The translations under genes were made by a program, and so were the position numbers. From an uncultured Actinomycetes bacterium (GTDB lineage Bacteria > Actinomycetota > Actinomycetes > Nanopelagicales > Nanopelagicaceae), in NCBI GenBank assembly GCA_903898855.1, contig CAIUHB010000105.1, forward strand, positions 1 to 11,720: DNA of 11,720 nt, written 5' to 3'. The notes beneath the pieces were generated by a model. That model was not told where the DNA came from and made no database searches. It was given only the letters and a program-made list of their open reading frames with translations. Numbering within the stretch: position 1 is the stretch's first letter; each line of letters starts with the position of its first letter. This document shows, piece by piece, positions 1 through 5,616 of this stretch.

Positions 1-15
1 CCTAATTTCTCAAAC

Positions 16-27
16 ATAATTAATTAT
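16..27. repeat. 12-bp perfect AT palindrome
   Basis: ATAATTAATTAT reads identically on both strands. It lies about 40 bp before the small ORF. It could be an operator half-site pair or simply a by-product of the AT-rich composition. No GC stem or T-tract makes it a terminator. Confidence 0.35.
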
Positions 28-54
28 CTAACTTTTTATTAACGGAGTCACTTT

Positions 55-60
55 AAGGAA
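55..60 (+). promoter_or_regulatory. Shine-Dalgarno for 53-aa ORF
   Basis: AAGGAA ends five bases before the ATG at 66. It is one of the few clear ribosome binding sites in the window and is the main evidence that the small ORF downstream is translated. An in-frame TAA at 54-56 excludes a longer N-terminus. Confidence 0.6.
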
Positions 61-65
61 AATTC

Positions 66-227
66 ATGCGTAGAATTCAAAGCATGGAAGCGGAAAAGAA
101 AGCCTCTAAACCCACGGCTCCACTTATTCCGGTAAAGACAAGTGATGAAGCTGATGAACGCGAGTCACAAGGAAATTCACGCGACGCAGAAATCGCAGGA
201 GATCGCCCACCTCATCACGTAGGTTAG
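66..227 (+). CDS. 53-aa charged hypothetical protein
   Basis: I do not recognise this protein. It starts MRRIQSMEAEKK, runs through a Pro/Lys-containing middle (TAPLIPVKT) and a stretch rich in Asp, Glu, Arg and Ser, and ends PPHHVG before a TAG stop. By eye there are about ten acidic and nine basic residues, few large hydrophobics, no Cys and no membrane segment, so it is probably intrinsically disordered and soluble. A good Shine-Dalgarno (AAGGAA, 55-60) sits at a normal distance from ATG 66. An in-frame stop at 54-56 shows it is not the tail of a longer gene. It is convergent with the fmdB-like gene, with 12 bp between the two stop codons. An alternative internal start is ATG 84. Function is unknown; reality as a gene rests on the ribosome binding site and on filling an otherwise empty gap. 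Confidence 0.5.
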   Translation: MRRIQSMEAEKKASKPTAPLIPVKTSDEADERESQGNSRDAEIAGDRPPHHVG

Positions 228-239
228 TGGGAAATCGCT

Positions 240-473
240 TTAGGGTAGCGGCGCTGGTGGCGGTGGAGCTGAGTCAGGAGTCCGAGTAGGCGCATTCGCT
301 CGTGAGTCATTTTTGTAAAATCCCGAGCCCTTGAAAACGACGCCAACGTTGCTATAGACCTTGCGAATCTCACCCTTGCACTTTGGGCATTCGGTAAGTG
401 CGGCTTCGCTAAAGGATTGAACGACCTCGAATTCGTGTCCGCATGCAACGCAGGCATATTCATAGGTAGGCAT
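240..473 (-). CDS. FmdB/Ruc-like zinc-ribbon protein
   Basis: A 77-aa protein beginning MPTYEYACVACGHEFEVVQ, the hallmark start of the FmdB-type putative regulatory family. Two Cys pairs (C8/C11 in CVAC and C29/C32 in CPKC) form a zinc ribbon. The conserved VGVVFKGSGFYKNDSR segment follows, then a short Pro/Ala tail that looks disordered. The open frame extends upstream to 677, but the family start is unambiguous at 473. From established knowledge, the M. tuberculosis homologue Rv0991c (Ruc) is a redox-switched chaperone that binds unfolded protein when its cysteines are oxidised, and it lies beside the cyclo-ligase gene Rv0992c. Here the cyclo-ligase is about 3.6 kb away, with the copC-dehydrogenase block inserted between. 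I infer a Ruc-like role. The gene is divergent from copC with 19 bp between start codons and appears to have a leaderless start. Confidence 0.85.
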   Translation of the reverse strand: MPTYEYACVACGHEFEVVQSFSEAALTECPKCKGEIRKVYSNVGVVFKGSGFYKNDSRANAPTRTPDSAPPPPAPLP

Positions 474-479
474 AGCGAG

Positions 480-486
480 TATTGTA
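480..486. promoter_or_regulatory. Shared bidirectional -10 element
   Basis: TATTGTA on the plus strand is TACAATA on the minus strand. Read rightwards, TATTGT (480-485) lies 7 nt before the GTG at 493. Read leftwards, TACAAT (486-481) lies 7 nt before the fmdB-type ATG at 473. With +1 placed seven bases beyond each hexamer end, the predicted transcription starts are about 492 and 474, 18 bp apart and next to the start codons. Both transcripts would be leaderless or nearly so. The -35 regions (around 457-462 for plus and 504-509 for minus) are weak, and each lies inside the opposite gene. Confidence 0.55.
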
Positions 487-492
487 AAGCAC

Positions 493-1059
493 GTGAAGCA
501 GATGAGCAGAACCAACCTCAAGTCAGCGCTTGCACTTACTTCGAGCGGACTTTTCCTACTAATTGGGTTAATCACTCCCGCCTCGGCAAATACTCTGGCG
601 AGTACATCGCCTGCTGCCAATGCAGTTCTAACGGTGACACCTAATGCCGTCAGCGTTACAGCGACATCACCGCTCATCGATCAAGGCAATTCTGTTGTTG
701 TTACCGATCCATCAGGTGTGGAAGTTGATGATGGCTCGCTTGCCGTAAATGGAACTACCGCCGTAGCAGGTATGAAACCACTCACCACAAGTGGCATCTA
801 CACAGTTACTTACACTCTGCTCGCAGATGGAGATACTCCATTAACCGGCAACTTCACTTTCACCTTTAACGCACCTGCAGCAATTTCCTCACCGGCACCT
901 TCCACAGCTCCATCTACTGGTGCAACATCGGTTGCAACCACAGGAACAAGTGGCATCGTTATTGGATTATTAGTTATGGCTGCAATCGTCGCAGTACTTC
1001 TCGTCTGGTATGCGCGCGAAACTTTTGGCGGCAGAAAGAAGAAATCTCGTAAGAGATAA
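493..1059 (+). CDS. CopC-like membrane-anchored protein, ligands lost
   Basis: A 188-aa protein, counted from GTG 493; ATG 502 is an alternative. I prefer GTG because a -10 hexamer sits exactly where a leaderless start needs it, and neither start has a Shine-Dalgarno. Residues 1-32 are a Sec signal peptide (basic n-region, hydrophobic core, PASA cleavage). Residues 33-126 match the CopC beta-sandwich: STSPAANAVL near the N-terminus and GIYTVTYTLLADGDTPLTGNF near the end. A Ser/Thr/Ala/Pro linker (127-153), one transmembrane helix (about 154-173) and a basic tail ending RKKKSRKR follow, so the domain faces outwards. Typical CopC copper sites use an N-terminal His and a DGH motif. Here both are altered (NT and DGDT), and the mature chain has no His or Cys. 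It lies 5 bp before the CopD-CtaG gene and is probably co-transcribed. A structural or partner role is inferred. Confidence 0.8.
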   Translation: MKQMSRTNLKSALALTSSGLFLLIGLITPASANTLASTSPAANAVLTVTPNAVSVTATSPLIDQGNSVVVTDPSGVEVDDGSLAVNGTTAVAGMKPLTTSGIYTVTYTLLADGDTPLTGNFTFTFNAPAAISSPAPSTAPSTGATSVATTGTSGIVIGLLVMAAIVAVLLVWYARETFGGRKKKSRKR

Positions 1060-1064
1060 AAATA

Positions 1065-2954
1065 ATGCTGCTTGCATCAGCTGATGGCTTGCCCACAGTC
1101 AGTCCTATCGTTTCGGCGCTCCTGCCTATTGTTAAGGATGCCGGCCTCTTTGCTGCGATAACCGCGACTGGGCTTTTGCTAACGATTAGTTTCTTTCTGC
1201 ATGAAGAACATGGTTCGTTAAATGCAGAAGCGCTTCGCATCAAAAAATTGGCTTCACTGGCTACATTCATCTGGGTATTCACACTTATTGGTTCACTCTT
1301 CTTAGAGCTAGCAAACTTATTAGCAGAGCCGCTGCTTAACGCAGCTGACTTAAATAGCGTGCGCTCATTCATTGGGCAGACCGCGCTGGGCAAGAGCTAT
1401 CTCACCTCGATCATCGCTGCGCTACTGGCACTCATGCTCATCACTCGGGCGAAAAAAGTGGGATCAAGCGTTGGCGCAATGGTGATTCTATTGATTGGCG
1501 TTTTAGCGCCGATTTTTCAAAGTCATGCCAGCAGCGCAGGTAATCATGGAATTGCCATTGGCTCGCTAATTTTTCACATTCTCTTTATAACTTTTTGGGT
1601 CGGTGGCGCTATCGGAATTGCTGCGATAACGCCAGCTGCGCGCGAAGCCGCATTGCCGCGCTTTAGTGCACTTGCCTTATGGTCGGCAATTATCGTGGCG
1701 GCAAGTGGAGCTATTAACGCCTTTACTCGATTGAATTTTCTCAGCGCCTGGTCCAGTTTTTATGCTGTGCTTGTTTTAATAAAAATAGTCCTAACAGCGC
1801 TACTGATCTTCTTTGGCGTAAAACACCGCAGATATATCAGCGCCAAGCTCCATGGCACACGGCAAACATTTCAATTACTAACCAGCGAATTACTCATAAT
1901 GCTGATTACGGTGGCGTTGGGTGGCTGGTTATCTACAGTTCAGCCGCCAGTCTCCAATGCAAGTGCAATCCCGTCTAATGCCCTTCTTATTACCGGTCTA
2001 GAAATGCCGAAGCGACCAAACCTCTCACGACTCTTCTGGGAATACATTCCCGATGGAACTTTTCTTGGTTTGTTGCTCTTGGCGACAGCGCTCTATGTAA
2101 CAGGCGTACTAGTGCTCAACCGACGTGGAGATAAATGGCCAGTGGGTCGTACGATCTCATTTGCTATCGGTGTTGGTGTCGCCGATTATGCGACCAGTGG
2201 TGGGCTTGGAATTTATGCGCACTTTGCATTTTCATTTCATATGGTCGCCCATATGTTGTTGGGCATGATTGCTCCAATCGCCTTTGTACTCAGTGCTCCA
2301 ATAACTTTGGCCTTACGCACGCTGCCGCAAGGCAGAACTCCTGGCGAACGCGGTATTCGTGGATTGTTGCTCTCGTTTCTCAATTCCAAATATGCAATTG
2401 TGATCACTAATCCAATTTCGGCTTTAGCGATATTTGATGGCTCACTCTTTATTTTGTATATGACCCCACTTTTCGGTCACCTCATGCAGAGCCATAGTGG
2501 CCACCTATTTATGGATATTCACTTCCTAGCAACGGGCTTTCTCTTCTTCCATGTGATTGTGGGCATTGATCCCAATCCACGAAAAGTTCCGCACATTGTT
2601 CGCATCATCATGCTCTTCGCAGCGATGAGCATTCATGCCTTCTTCTCAATTGCATTGATGTCCAACTCCGGGCTAATCGATGGCGGCTTCTACGCCTCAC
2701 TTCATCGATCCTGGCTGACTGACCTGCGCGCTGATCAAAACTTAGGTGGAGCTTTGGGTTGGGCTATGGGGGAGTTTCCGATATTGATCGCGCTCATCGC
2801 CACATTTATTCAATGGAGCAGAGCCGATGCTCGGGAGAGCAAGCGGATTGACCGCGCTGCTGACCGCGCTGCTGCGATGGGCGAGGAGGATGAGCTGGCG
2901 AAATACAACAAATATCTAGCCTCTTTACAAAGGTTGGATAAAGACGAGAATTAA
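1065..2954 (+). CDS. CopD-CtaG fusion membrane protein
   Basis: A 629-aa polytopic membrane protein with two fused families. The N-terminal half (about 20-295) resembles CopD/YcnJ copper-import proteins. Its signature is LAPIFQSHASSAGNHG (147-161), followed by a helix carrying H171 and FWVGG. The C-terminal half (about 330-590) resembles caa3-type oxidase assembly factor CtaG: RRGDKWPVGRTISF, then AFSFHMVAHMLLGMIAP (388-404, H392 and H396), the His-rich SHSGHLFMDIHFL (476-488), H496 and SIHAFFS around H523. CtaG is needed to build the CuB site of cytochrome oxidase, and fusion to CopD is common in Actinobacteria. The soluble C-terminus holds a DRAADRAA repeat. Membrane delivery of copper to the terminal oxidase is the likely job. 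The ATG at 1065 follows the copC stop by 5 bp with only a weak AAGAGA ribosome site, so translational coupling is likely. The acyl-CoA dehydrogenase starts 3 bp after its stop. Confidence 0.88.
   Translation: MLLASADGLPTVSPIVSALLPIVKDAGLFAAITATGLLLTISFFLHEEHGSLNAEALRIKKLASLATFIWVFTLIGSLFLELANLLAEPLLNAADLNSVRSFIGQTALGKSYLTSIIAALLALMLITRAKKVGSSVGAMVILLIGVLAPIFQSHASSAGNHGIAIGSLIFHILFITFWVGGAIGIAAITPAAREAALPRFSALALWSAIIVAASGAINAFTRLNFLSAWSSFYAVLVLIKIVLTALLIFFGVKHRRYISAKLHGTRQTFQLLTSELLIMLITVALGGWLSTVQPPVSNASAIPSNALLITGLEMPKRPNLSRLFWEYIPDGTFLGLLLLATALYVTGVLVLNRRGDKWPVGRTISFAIGVGVADYATSGGLGIYAHFAFSFHMVAHMLLGMIAPIAFVLSAPITLALRTLPQGRTPGERGIRGLLLSFLNSKYAIVITNPISALAIFDGSLFILYMTPLFGHLMQSHSGHLFMDIHFLATGFLFFHVIVGIDPNPRKVPHIVRIIMLFAAMSIHAFFSIALMSNSGLIDGGFYASLHRSWLTDLRADQNLGGALGWAMGEFPILIALIATFIQWSRADARESKRIDRAADRAAAMGEEDELAKYNKYLASLQRLDKDEN
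2849..2872 (+). repeat. Tandem 12-nt repeat in coding sequence
   Basis: TGACCGCGCTGC occurs twice in direct succession near the 3' end of the CopD-CtaG gene. It encodes two copies of DRAA in the cytoplasmic tail. It is in frame, so gain or loss of a unit would change the protein by four residues without a frameshift. Confidence 0.8.
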
Positions 2955-2957
2955 CTT

Positions 2958-4097
2958 ATGGAAGCTCTCTTTGGAAGTGAATACGAGCAGTTGCGTGAAA
3001 GCGTACGCGCGCTAGCTGAAAAGAAGATTGCTCCATTTGCGCACGCGGTTGATGAAGAGGCGCGCTATCCCAGTGAAGCCAGTGAGGCGCTCAAGCAGGC
3101 GGGACTCTTTGCCGCACATGTCCCCACAGAATATTCCGGTGACGGCGCTGACGCCCTTGCTACGGTCATCATCATCGAAGAGATTGCGCGAGTGTGCGGA
3201 TCATCCTCGCTGATTCCGGCGGTGAATAAGTTGGGCTCAGTTCCACTTCTATTAGCCGGTAATGAAGCACAGAAGAAAAAGTACCTTCCGCTTCTGGTTA
3301 ACGGCGCAGGATTTTCTTACTGCCTCTCCGAATCTGGCGCCGGTTCAGATGCGGCAGCCATGACTACCAAAGCAGTTCGAGATGGCGATGACTGGATTAT
3401 TAGCGGAAGCAAGAAGTGGATTTCCAATGCCGGTGAATCGGAGTACTACACCGTTCTTGCTAGTACTGACCCTTCACTTGGTGCGAAAGGCATTACCGCA
3501 TTCATAATTGAAAAGAGCGATGCCGGTGTTTCGTTTGGAGCCCATGAGAAGAAGATGGGATTTAGAGGTTCACCCACCCGTGAAGTTTATTTTGATTCGG
3601 TACGTATCGCAGATGATCGCAGGCTAGGTGAGATTGGCTCTGGTTTCGCACTCGCCATGAAAACACTCGACCACACTCGAATCACTATTGCGGCCCAGGC
3701 TTTAGGTATTGCACAAGGTGCATTTGAATACGCCACAAAATATGCCCACGAGCGCCAACAATTTGGTAAACCCATCTTTGATTTCCAAGGAATTCAATTC
3801 ATGCTCTCGGATATGGCTATGAATATTGCAGCTGCCAGATCTCTAACTTATGCCGCTGCCGTTAAATCTGAACGTGGCGAAGTTGATCTCACCTTCTTCT
3901 CTGCCGCCTCAAAGTGTTTCGCTTCCGATGTTGCGATGAAGGTAACCACCGATGCTGTTCAGATTCTTGGCGGATATGGTTATGTCAGCGACTTTCCAGT
4001 GGAGCGCATGATGCGCGATGCCAAACTGACTCAAATTTATGAAGGTACTAACCAAGTTCAGCGCATCGTCATGGCGCGCCATTTAGAAGAGCTTTAA
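2958..4097 (+). CDS. Acyl-CoA dehydrogenase
   Basis: A 379-aa FAD enzyme of normal family length that performs the alpha,beta-dehydrogenation of acyl-CoA, passing electrons to electron-transfer flavoprotein. The all-alpha N-terminal domain spans about 1-115. The central beta domain contains the flavin-contacting YCLSESGAGSDAA (121-133) and KKWISNAG (152-159). The C-terminal helical domain contains RQQFGKPIFDFQ (266-277), QILGGYGYVSDFPVER and the catalytic base region IYEGTNQVQR, with Glu362 in the position of the short/medium-chain catalytic Glu. Substrate chain length cannot be read from sequence; short-chain or branched-chain substrates are plausible. It begins 3 bp after the CopD-CtaG stop, with no metabolic link to that pair, so the linkage looks like streamlined packing. 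GAGAAT lies 6 nt before the start codon and could act as a poor ribosome site or -10. The stop codon overlaps that of the convergent cyclo-ligase gene. Confidence 0.93.
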   Translation: MEALFGSEYEQLRESVRALAEKKIAPFAHAVDEEARYPSEASEALKQAGLFAAHVPTEYSGDGADALATVIIIEEIARVCGSSSLIPAVNKLGSVPLLLAGNEAQKKKYLPLLVNGAGFSYCLSESGAGSDAAAMTTKAVRDGDDWIISGSKKWISNAGESEYYTVLASTDPSLGAKGITAFIIEKSDAGVSFGAHEKKMGFRGSPTREVYFDSVRIADDRRLGEIGSGFALAMKTLDHTRITIAAQALGIAQGAFEYATKYAHERQQFGKPIFDFQGIQFMLSDMAMNIAAARSLTYAAAVKSERGEVDLTFFSAASKCFASDVAMKVTTDAVQILGGYGYVSDFPVERMMRDAKLTQIYEGTNQVQRIVMARHLEEL

Positions 4098-4100
4098 AGC
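4091..4100. other. Palindrome holding two overlapping stop codons
   Basis: GCTTTAAAGC is a perfect 10-bp palindrome at the meeting point of two convergent genes. Its central TTAA (4094-4097) supplies the TAA of the acyl-CoA dehydrogenase on plus and the TAA of the cyclo-ligase on minus. It is too short and too AT-rich in the core to call an intrinsic terminator. No U-tract follows on either strand, so read-through antisense transcription is expected. Confidence 0.75.
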
Positions 4101-4648
4101 GCGAAGCGAATAATCATCTCTGGAGTTGCGACCGCATCCAGCTTTTGATCGTGAGCCTCAACTGGCATCGCTTCACCGGTAATCTCACCGGCATAAATTA
4201 AGCCAACTTTCCAACCATGTATCTTTGCAAGTGCCCGATCATAGGAACCGCCACCTTGGCCCAGACGAAATCCGCTCCGATTAACATGAAGAGTGGGAAC
4301 AAATACTGCATCGATGCTTGCGGGGTCAACGGGAGTCGTGGCCACGGGTTCGAAAATCTTCCCCTTTTTCTTTAGCGATTTTTGCTCGCCATCCCATCGG
4401 TACCAAAGTAGATCCTTATCACTTTGCATTACTGGTAAGACCAATGTGATTCCTCGCTTGAGGATTGCTTGATTCAAATCCGCAGTTTCGGGTTCAGTGC
4501 CATAGGAGATGTATGAGGCAATAACTTTAACTCCAGAAAATTCAGTGCTCTCTAGAATGTGAAGCCAAGATCCAGGGATATAACGAAGTTCGCGCTCCTT
4601 CCGGTAATGGCTGCGTAGCTCACTCTTGCTTTCTCCCTGAAGTTCCAT
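4094..4648 (-). CDS. 5-formyltetrahydrofolate cyclo-ligase
   Basis: A 184-aa protein of usual family length (MTHFS/YgfA). It converts 5-formyl-THF to 5,10-methenyl-THF with ATP, returning this storage folate to the one-carbon pool in the cytosol. The basic N-terminal segment (KSELRSHYRKERE, 8-20) fits the nucleotide-binding helix. ISYGTEPET (47-55) matches the conserved substrate loop. GFRLGQGGGSYDR (126-138) is the diagnostic phosphate-binding motif, and the C-terminal PVEAHDQKLDAVATPE region aligns with the family end. The ATG at 4648 has no Shine-Dalgarno, but TACCGT sits exactly 6 nt upstream, so a leaderless start is likely. It is divergent from glp across 33 bp. Neighbourhood and order match Rv0992c next to the moeA1-type gene; the galU gene found between them in mycobacteria is missing here. 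Confidence 0.93.
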   Translation of the reverse strand: MELQGESKSELRSHYRKERELRYIPGSWLHILESTEFSGVKVIASYISYGTEPETADLNQAILKRGITLVLPVMQSDKDLLWYRWDGEQKSLKKKGKIFEPVATTPVDPASIDAVFVPTLHVNRSGFRLGQGGGSYDRALAKIHGWKVGLIYAGEITGEAMPVEAHDQKLDAVATPEMIIRFAL

Positions 4649-4654
4649 AGAAAT

Positions 4655-4660
4655 ACGGTA
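4655..4660 (-). promoter_or_regulatory. Predicted leaderless -10 of cyclo-ligase gene
   Basis: Read on the minus strand the hexamer is TACCGT, which fits TANNNT. It occupies -12 to -7 if transcription starts at the A of ATG 4648. No ribosome binding site competes with this reading. The matching -35 region would fall in the first codons of glp. Confidence 0.45.
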
Positions 4661-4669
4661 TCTAAGAAG

Positions 4670-4675
4670 TAGGGT
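4670..4675 (+). promoter_or_regulatory. Predicted leaderless -10 of glp
   Basis: TAGGGT fits TANNNT and occupies -12 to -7 if transcription starts at the A of ATG 4682. The hexamer lies back to back with the minus-strand -10 at 4655-4660, leaving only 9 bp between them. The matching -35 would overlap the start codon of the cyclo-ligase gene, so two polymerases could hardly bind at once. Confidence 0.45.
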
Positions 4676-4681
4676 TTAGTC

Positions 4682-5611
4682 ATGGACCAACAAATCAGCG
4701 ATGTAAGCACTGAGGAGTTGCTCGAAGCGCTACTCGAGATCGCCGAACCATTGGCGCCCTTTGATATGCCACTGCTTGATGCTCATGGAGCGAGCTTGGC
4801 TGAGGATATTTATGCCGGCGAAGAGTTATTGCTTAAATCAGGGACGAGACTGCGCTCCGCTCAAATCGCACTTGCCGCCTCACTTGGGCTCAACCGCTTG
4901 CCCACTCGTCCGCATCCTCGAGTCGTGATTATTTCAGCCGGCGATGATTTGGTGGAACCTGGTCAGCCGCTCTCTAGTTACGAGGATGAGTTTGAGACAA
5001 ATTCGTGGATGCTCACAACTGCAGTACGAGAAGCCGGCGCAACTGCCTATCGCGTTCACACTATCCCAGAGAATGAAGAGCAACTTAAACTCATAATTGA
5101 AGATCAATTAGTTCGGGCCGATCTCATCGTCATCAGCGGTGAATCACACGATGAATCTTTTGAATTAATCACCAGTGTTCTCAATAAGATGGGATCAGTC
5201 ACGGCTGTTCGACCCCGGATGAGCGATACCGGAGCGCACAACTATGGCCTGATCGGCCCCGATAAAACTCCAGTCATCACCTTGCCGGGCGACCCGGTAG
5301 CAGCATTTATCAGCGCCGAAATATTTGTTCGCCCGATGATTCGAACCATGTTGGGTTCAAAAAATATCTTCCGCAATAAAGTTACGGGAGTTATGAAGAA
5401 CGCGGCAGTCAGCGCAAAGGGCGTTCGATCCTTTGTTCGAGCAACACTTGCTCCAGATGGAACTTCCTATGCCGTAACGGCACTGCCCGATCAGGGCAAT
5501 CTCCTAGCCCTCTCCAATGCCATGGGCTTAATCATGATTAATGAGGAGCGGGAAGCTTTTGCTATTGGTGACAAGGTCGACGTTCTACTCCTTGAGCGCA
5601 GCAACAACTAA
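4682..5611 (+). CDS. glp: MoeA/gephyrin-like protein lacking domain II
   Basis: A 309-aa MoeA-family protein, about 100 residues shorter than usual. Domain I is present (about 8-75: VSTEELLEALLEIAEPLAP, then LLKSGTRLRSAQIALAASLG). Domain III is the MPT-binding fold (76-225: VVIISAGDDLVEPG, LPGDPVAAFISAEIFVRP). Domain IV follows (226-305: GNLLALSNAMGLIMI, GDKVDVLLLE). Domain II, which normally follows AED and begins with PPFDNSAMDGYA, is absent: the chain jumps from AEDIYAGEE straight to LLLKSGTRL. Other signature motifs are altered: SGGVSVGExD reads SGESHDESFE, and MxPGKP reads MSDTGA. Molybdotransferase activity is therefore unlikely. In Corynebacterium glutamicum a MoeA homologue, Glp, binds FtsZ and the membrane receptor GlpR at the septum. 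The glp-rimJ-glpR order here supports that cell-division role, which I infer. The ATG at 4682 has a TAGGGT 6 nt upstream and no ribosome site. Confidence 0.82.
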   Translation: MDQQISDVSTEELLEALLEIAEPLAPFDMPLLDAHGASLAEDIYAGEELLLKSGTRLRSAQIALAASLGLNRLPTRPHPRVVIISAGDDLVEPGQPLSSYEDEFETNSWMLTTAVREAGATAYRVHTIPENEEQLKLIIEDQLVRADLIVISGESHDESFELITSVLNKMGSVTAVRPRMSDTGAHNYGLIGPDKTPVITLPGDPVAAFISAEIFVRPMIRTMLGSKNIFRNKVTGVMKNAAVSAKGVRSFVRATLAPDGTSYAVTALPDQGNLLALSNAMGLIMINEEREAFAIGDKVDVLLLERSNN

Positions 5612-5616
5612 TAATC

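Larger units (their letters stand above)
1..65. other. AT-rich leader upstream of small ORF
   Basis: This stretch is clearly richer in A and T than the rest of the window and has no coding sequence that I can support. It contains a perfect 12-bp palindrome, several T-rich runs and a Shine-Dalgarno sequence just before the ATG at 66. A TAACTT at 29-34 could be a -10 element for the small ORF, but I see no good -35 partner, so the promoter is unplaced. The upstream gene is outside the window. Confidence 0.4.

Noticed and set aside
474..677. N-terminal extension of the minus-strand FmdB-type gene up to 677
   Set aside because: The extra 68 residues have no family match and overlap the copC signal peptide region on the other strand; MPTYEY at 473 is the conserved family start.
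974..1393. Minus-strand open frame antisense to the copC end and CopD start
   Set aside because: It lies opposite two well-supported genes, has Ser/Lys-rich sequence without recognisable motif and no promoter or ribosome site.
4682..5611. Reading the short MoeA as a pseudogene or frameshifted gene
   Set aside because: The frame is intact from start to stop, and the domain I, III and IV motifs are in order; the missing part is a clean in-frame absence of domain II.
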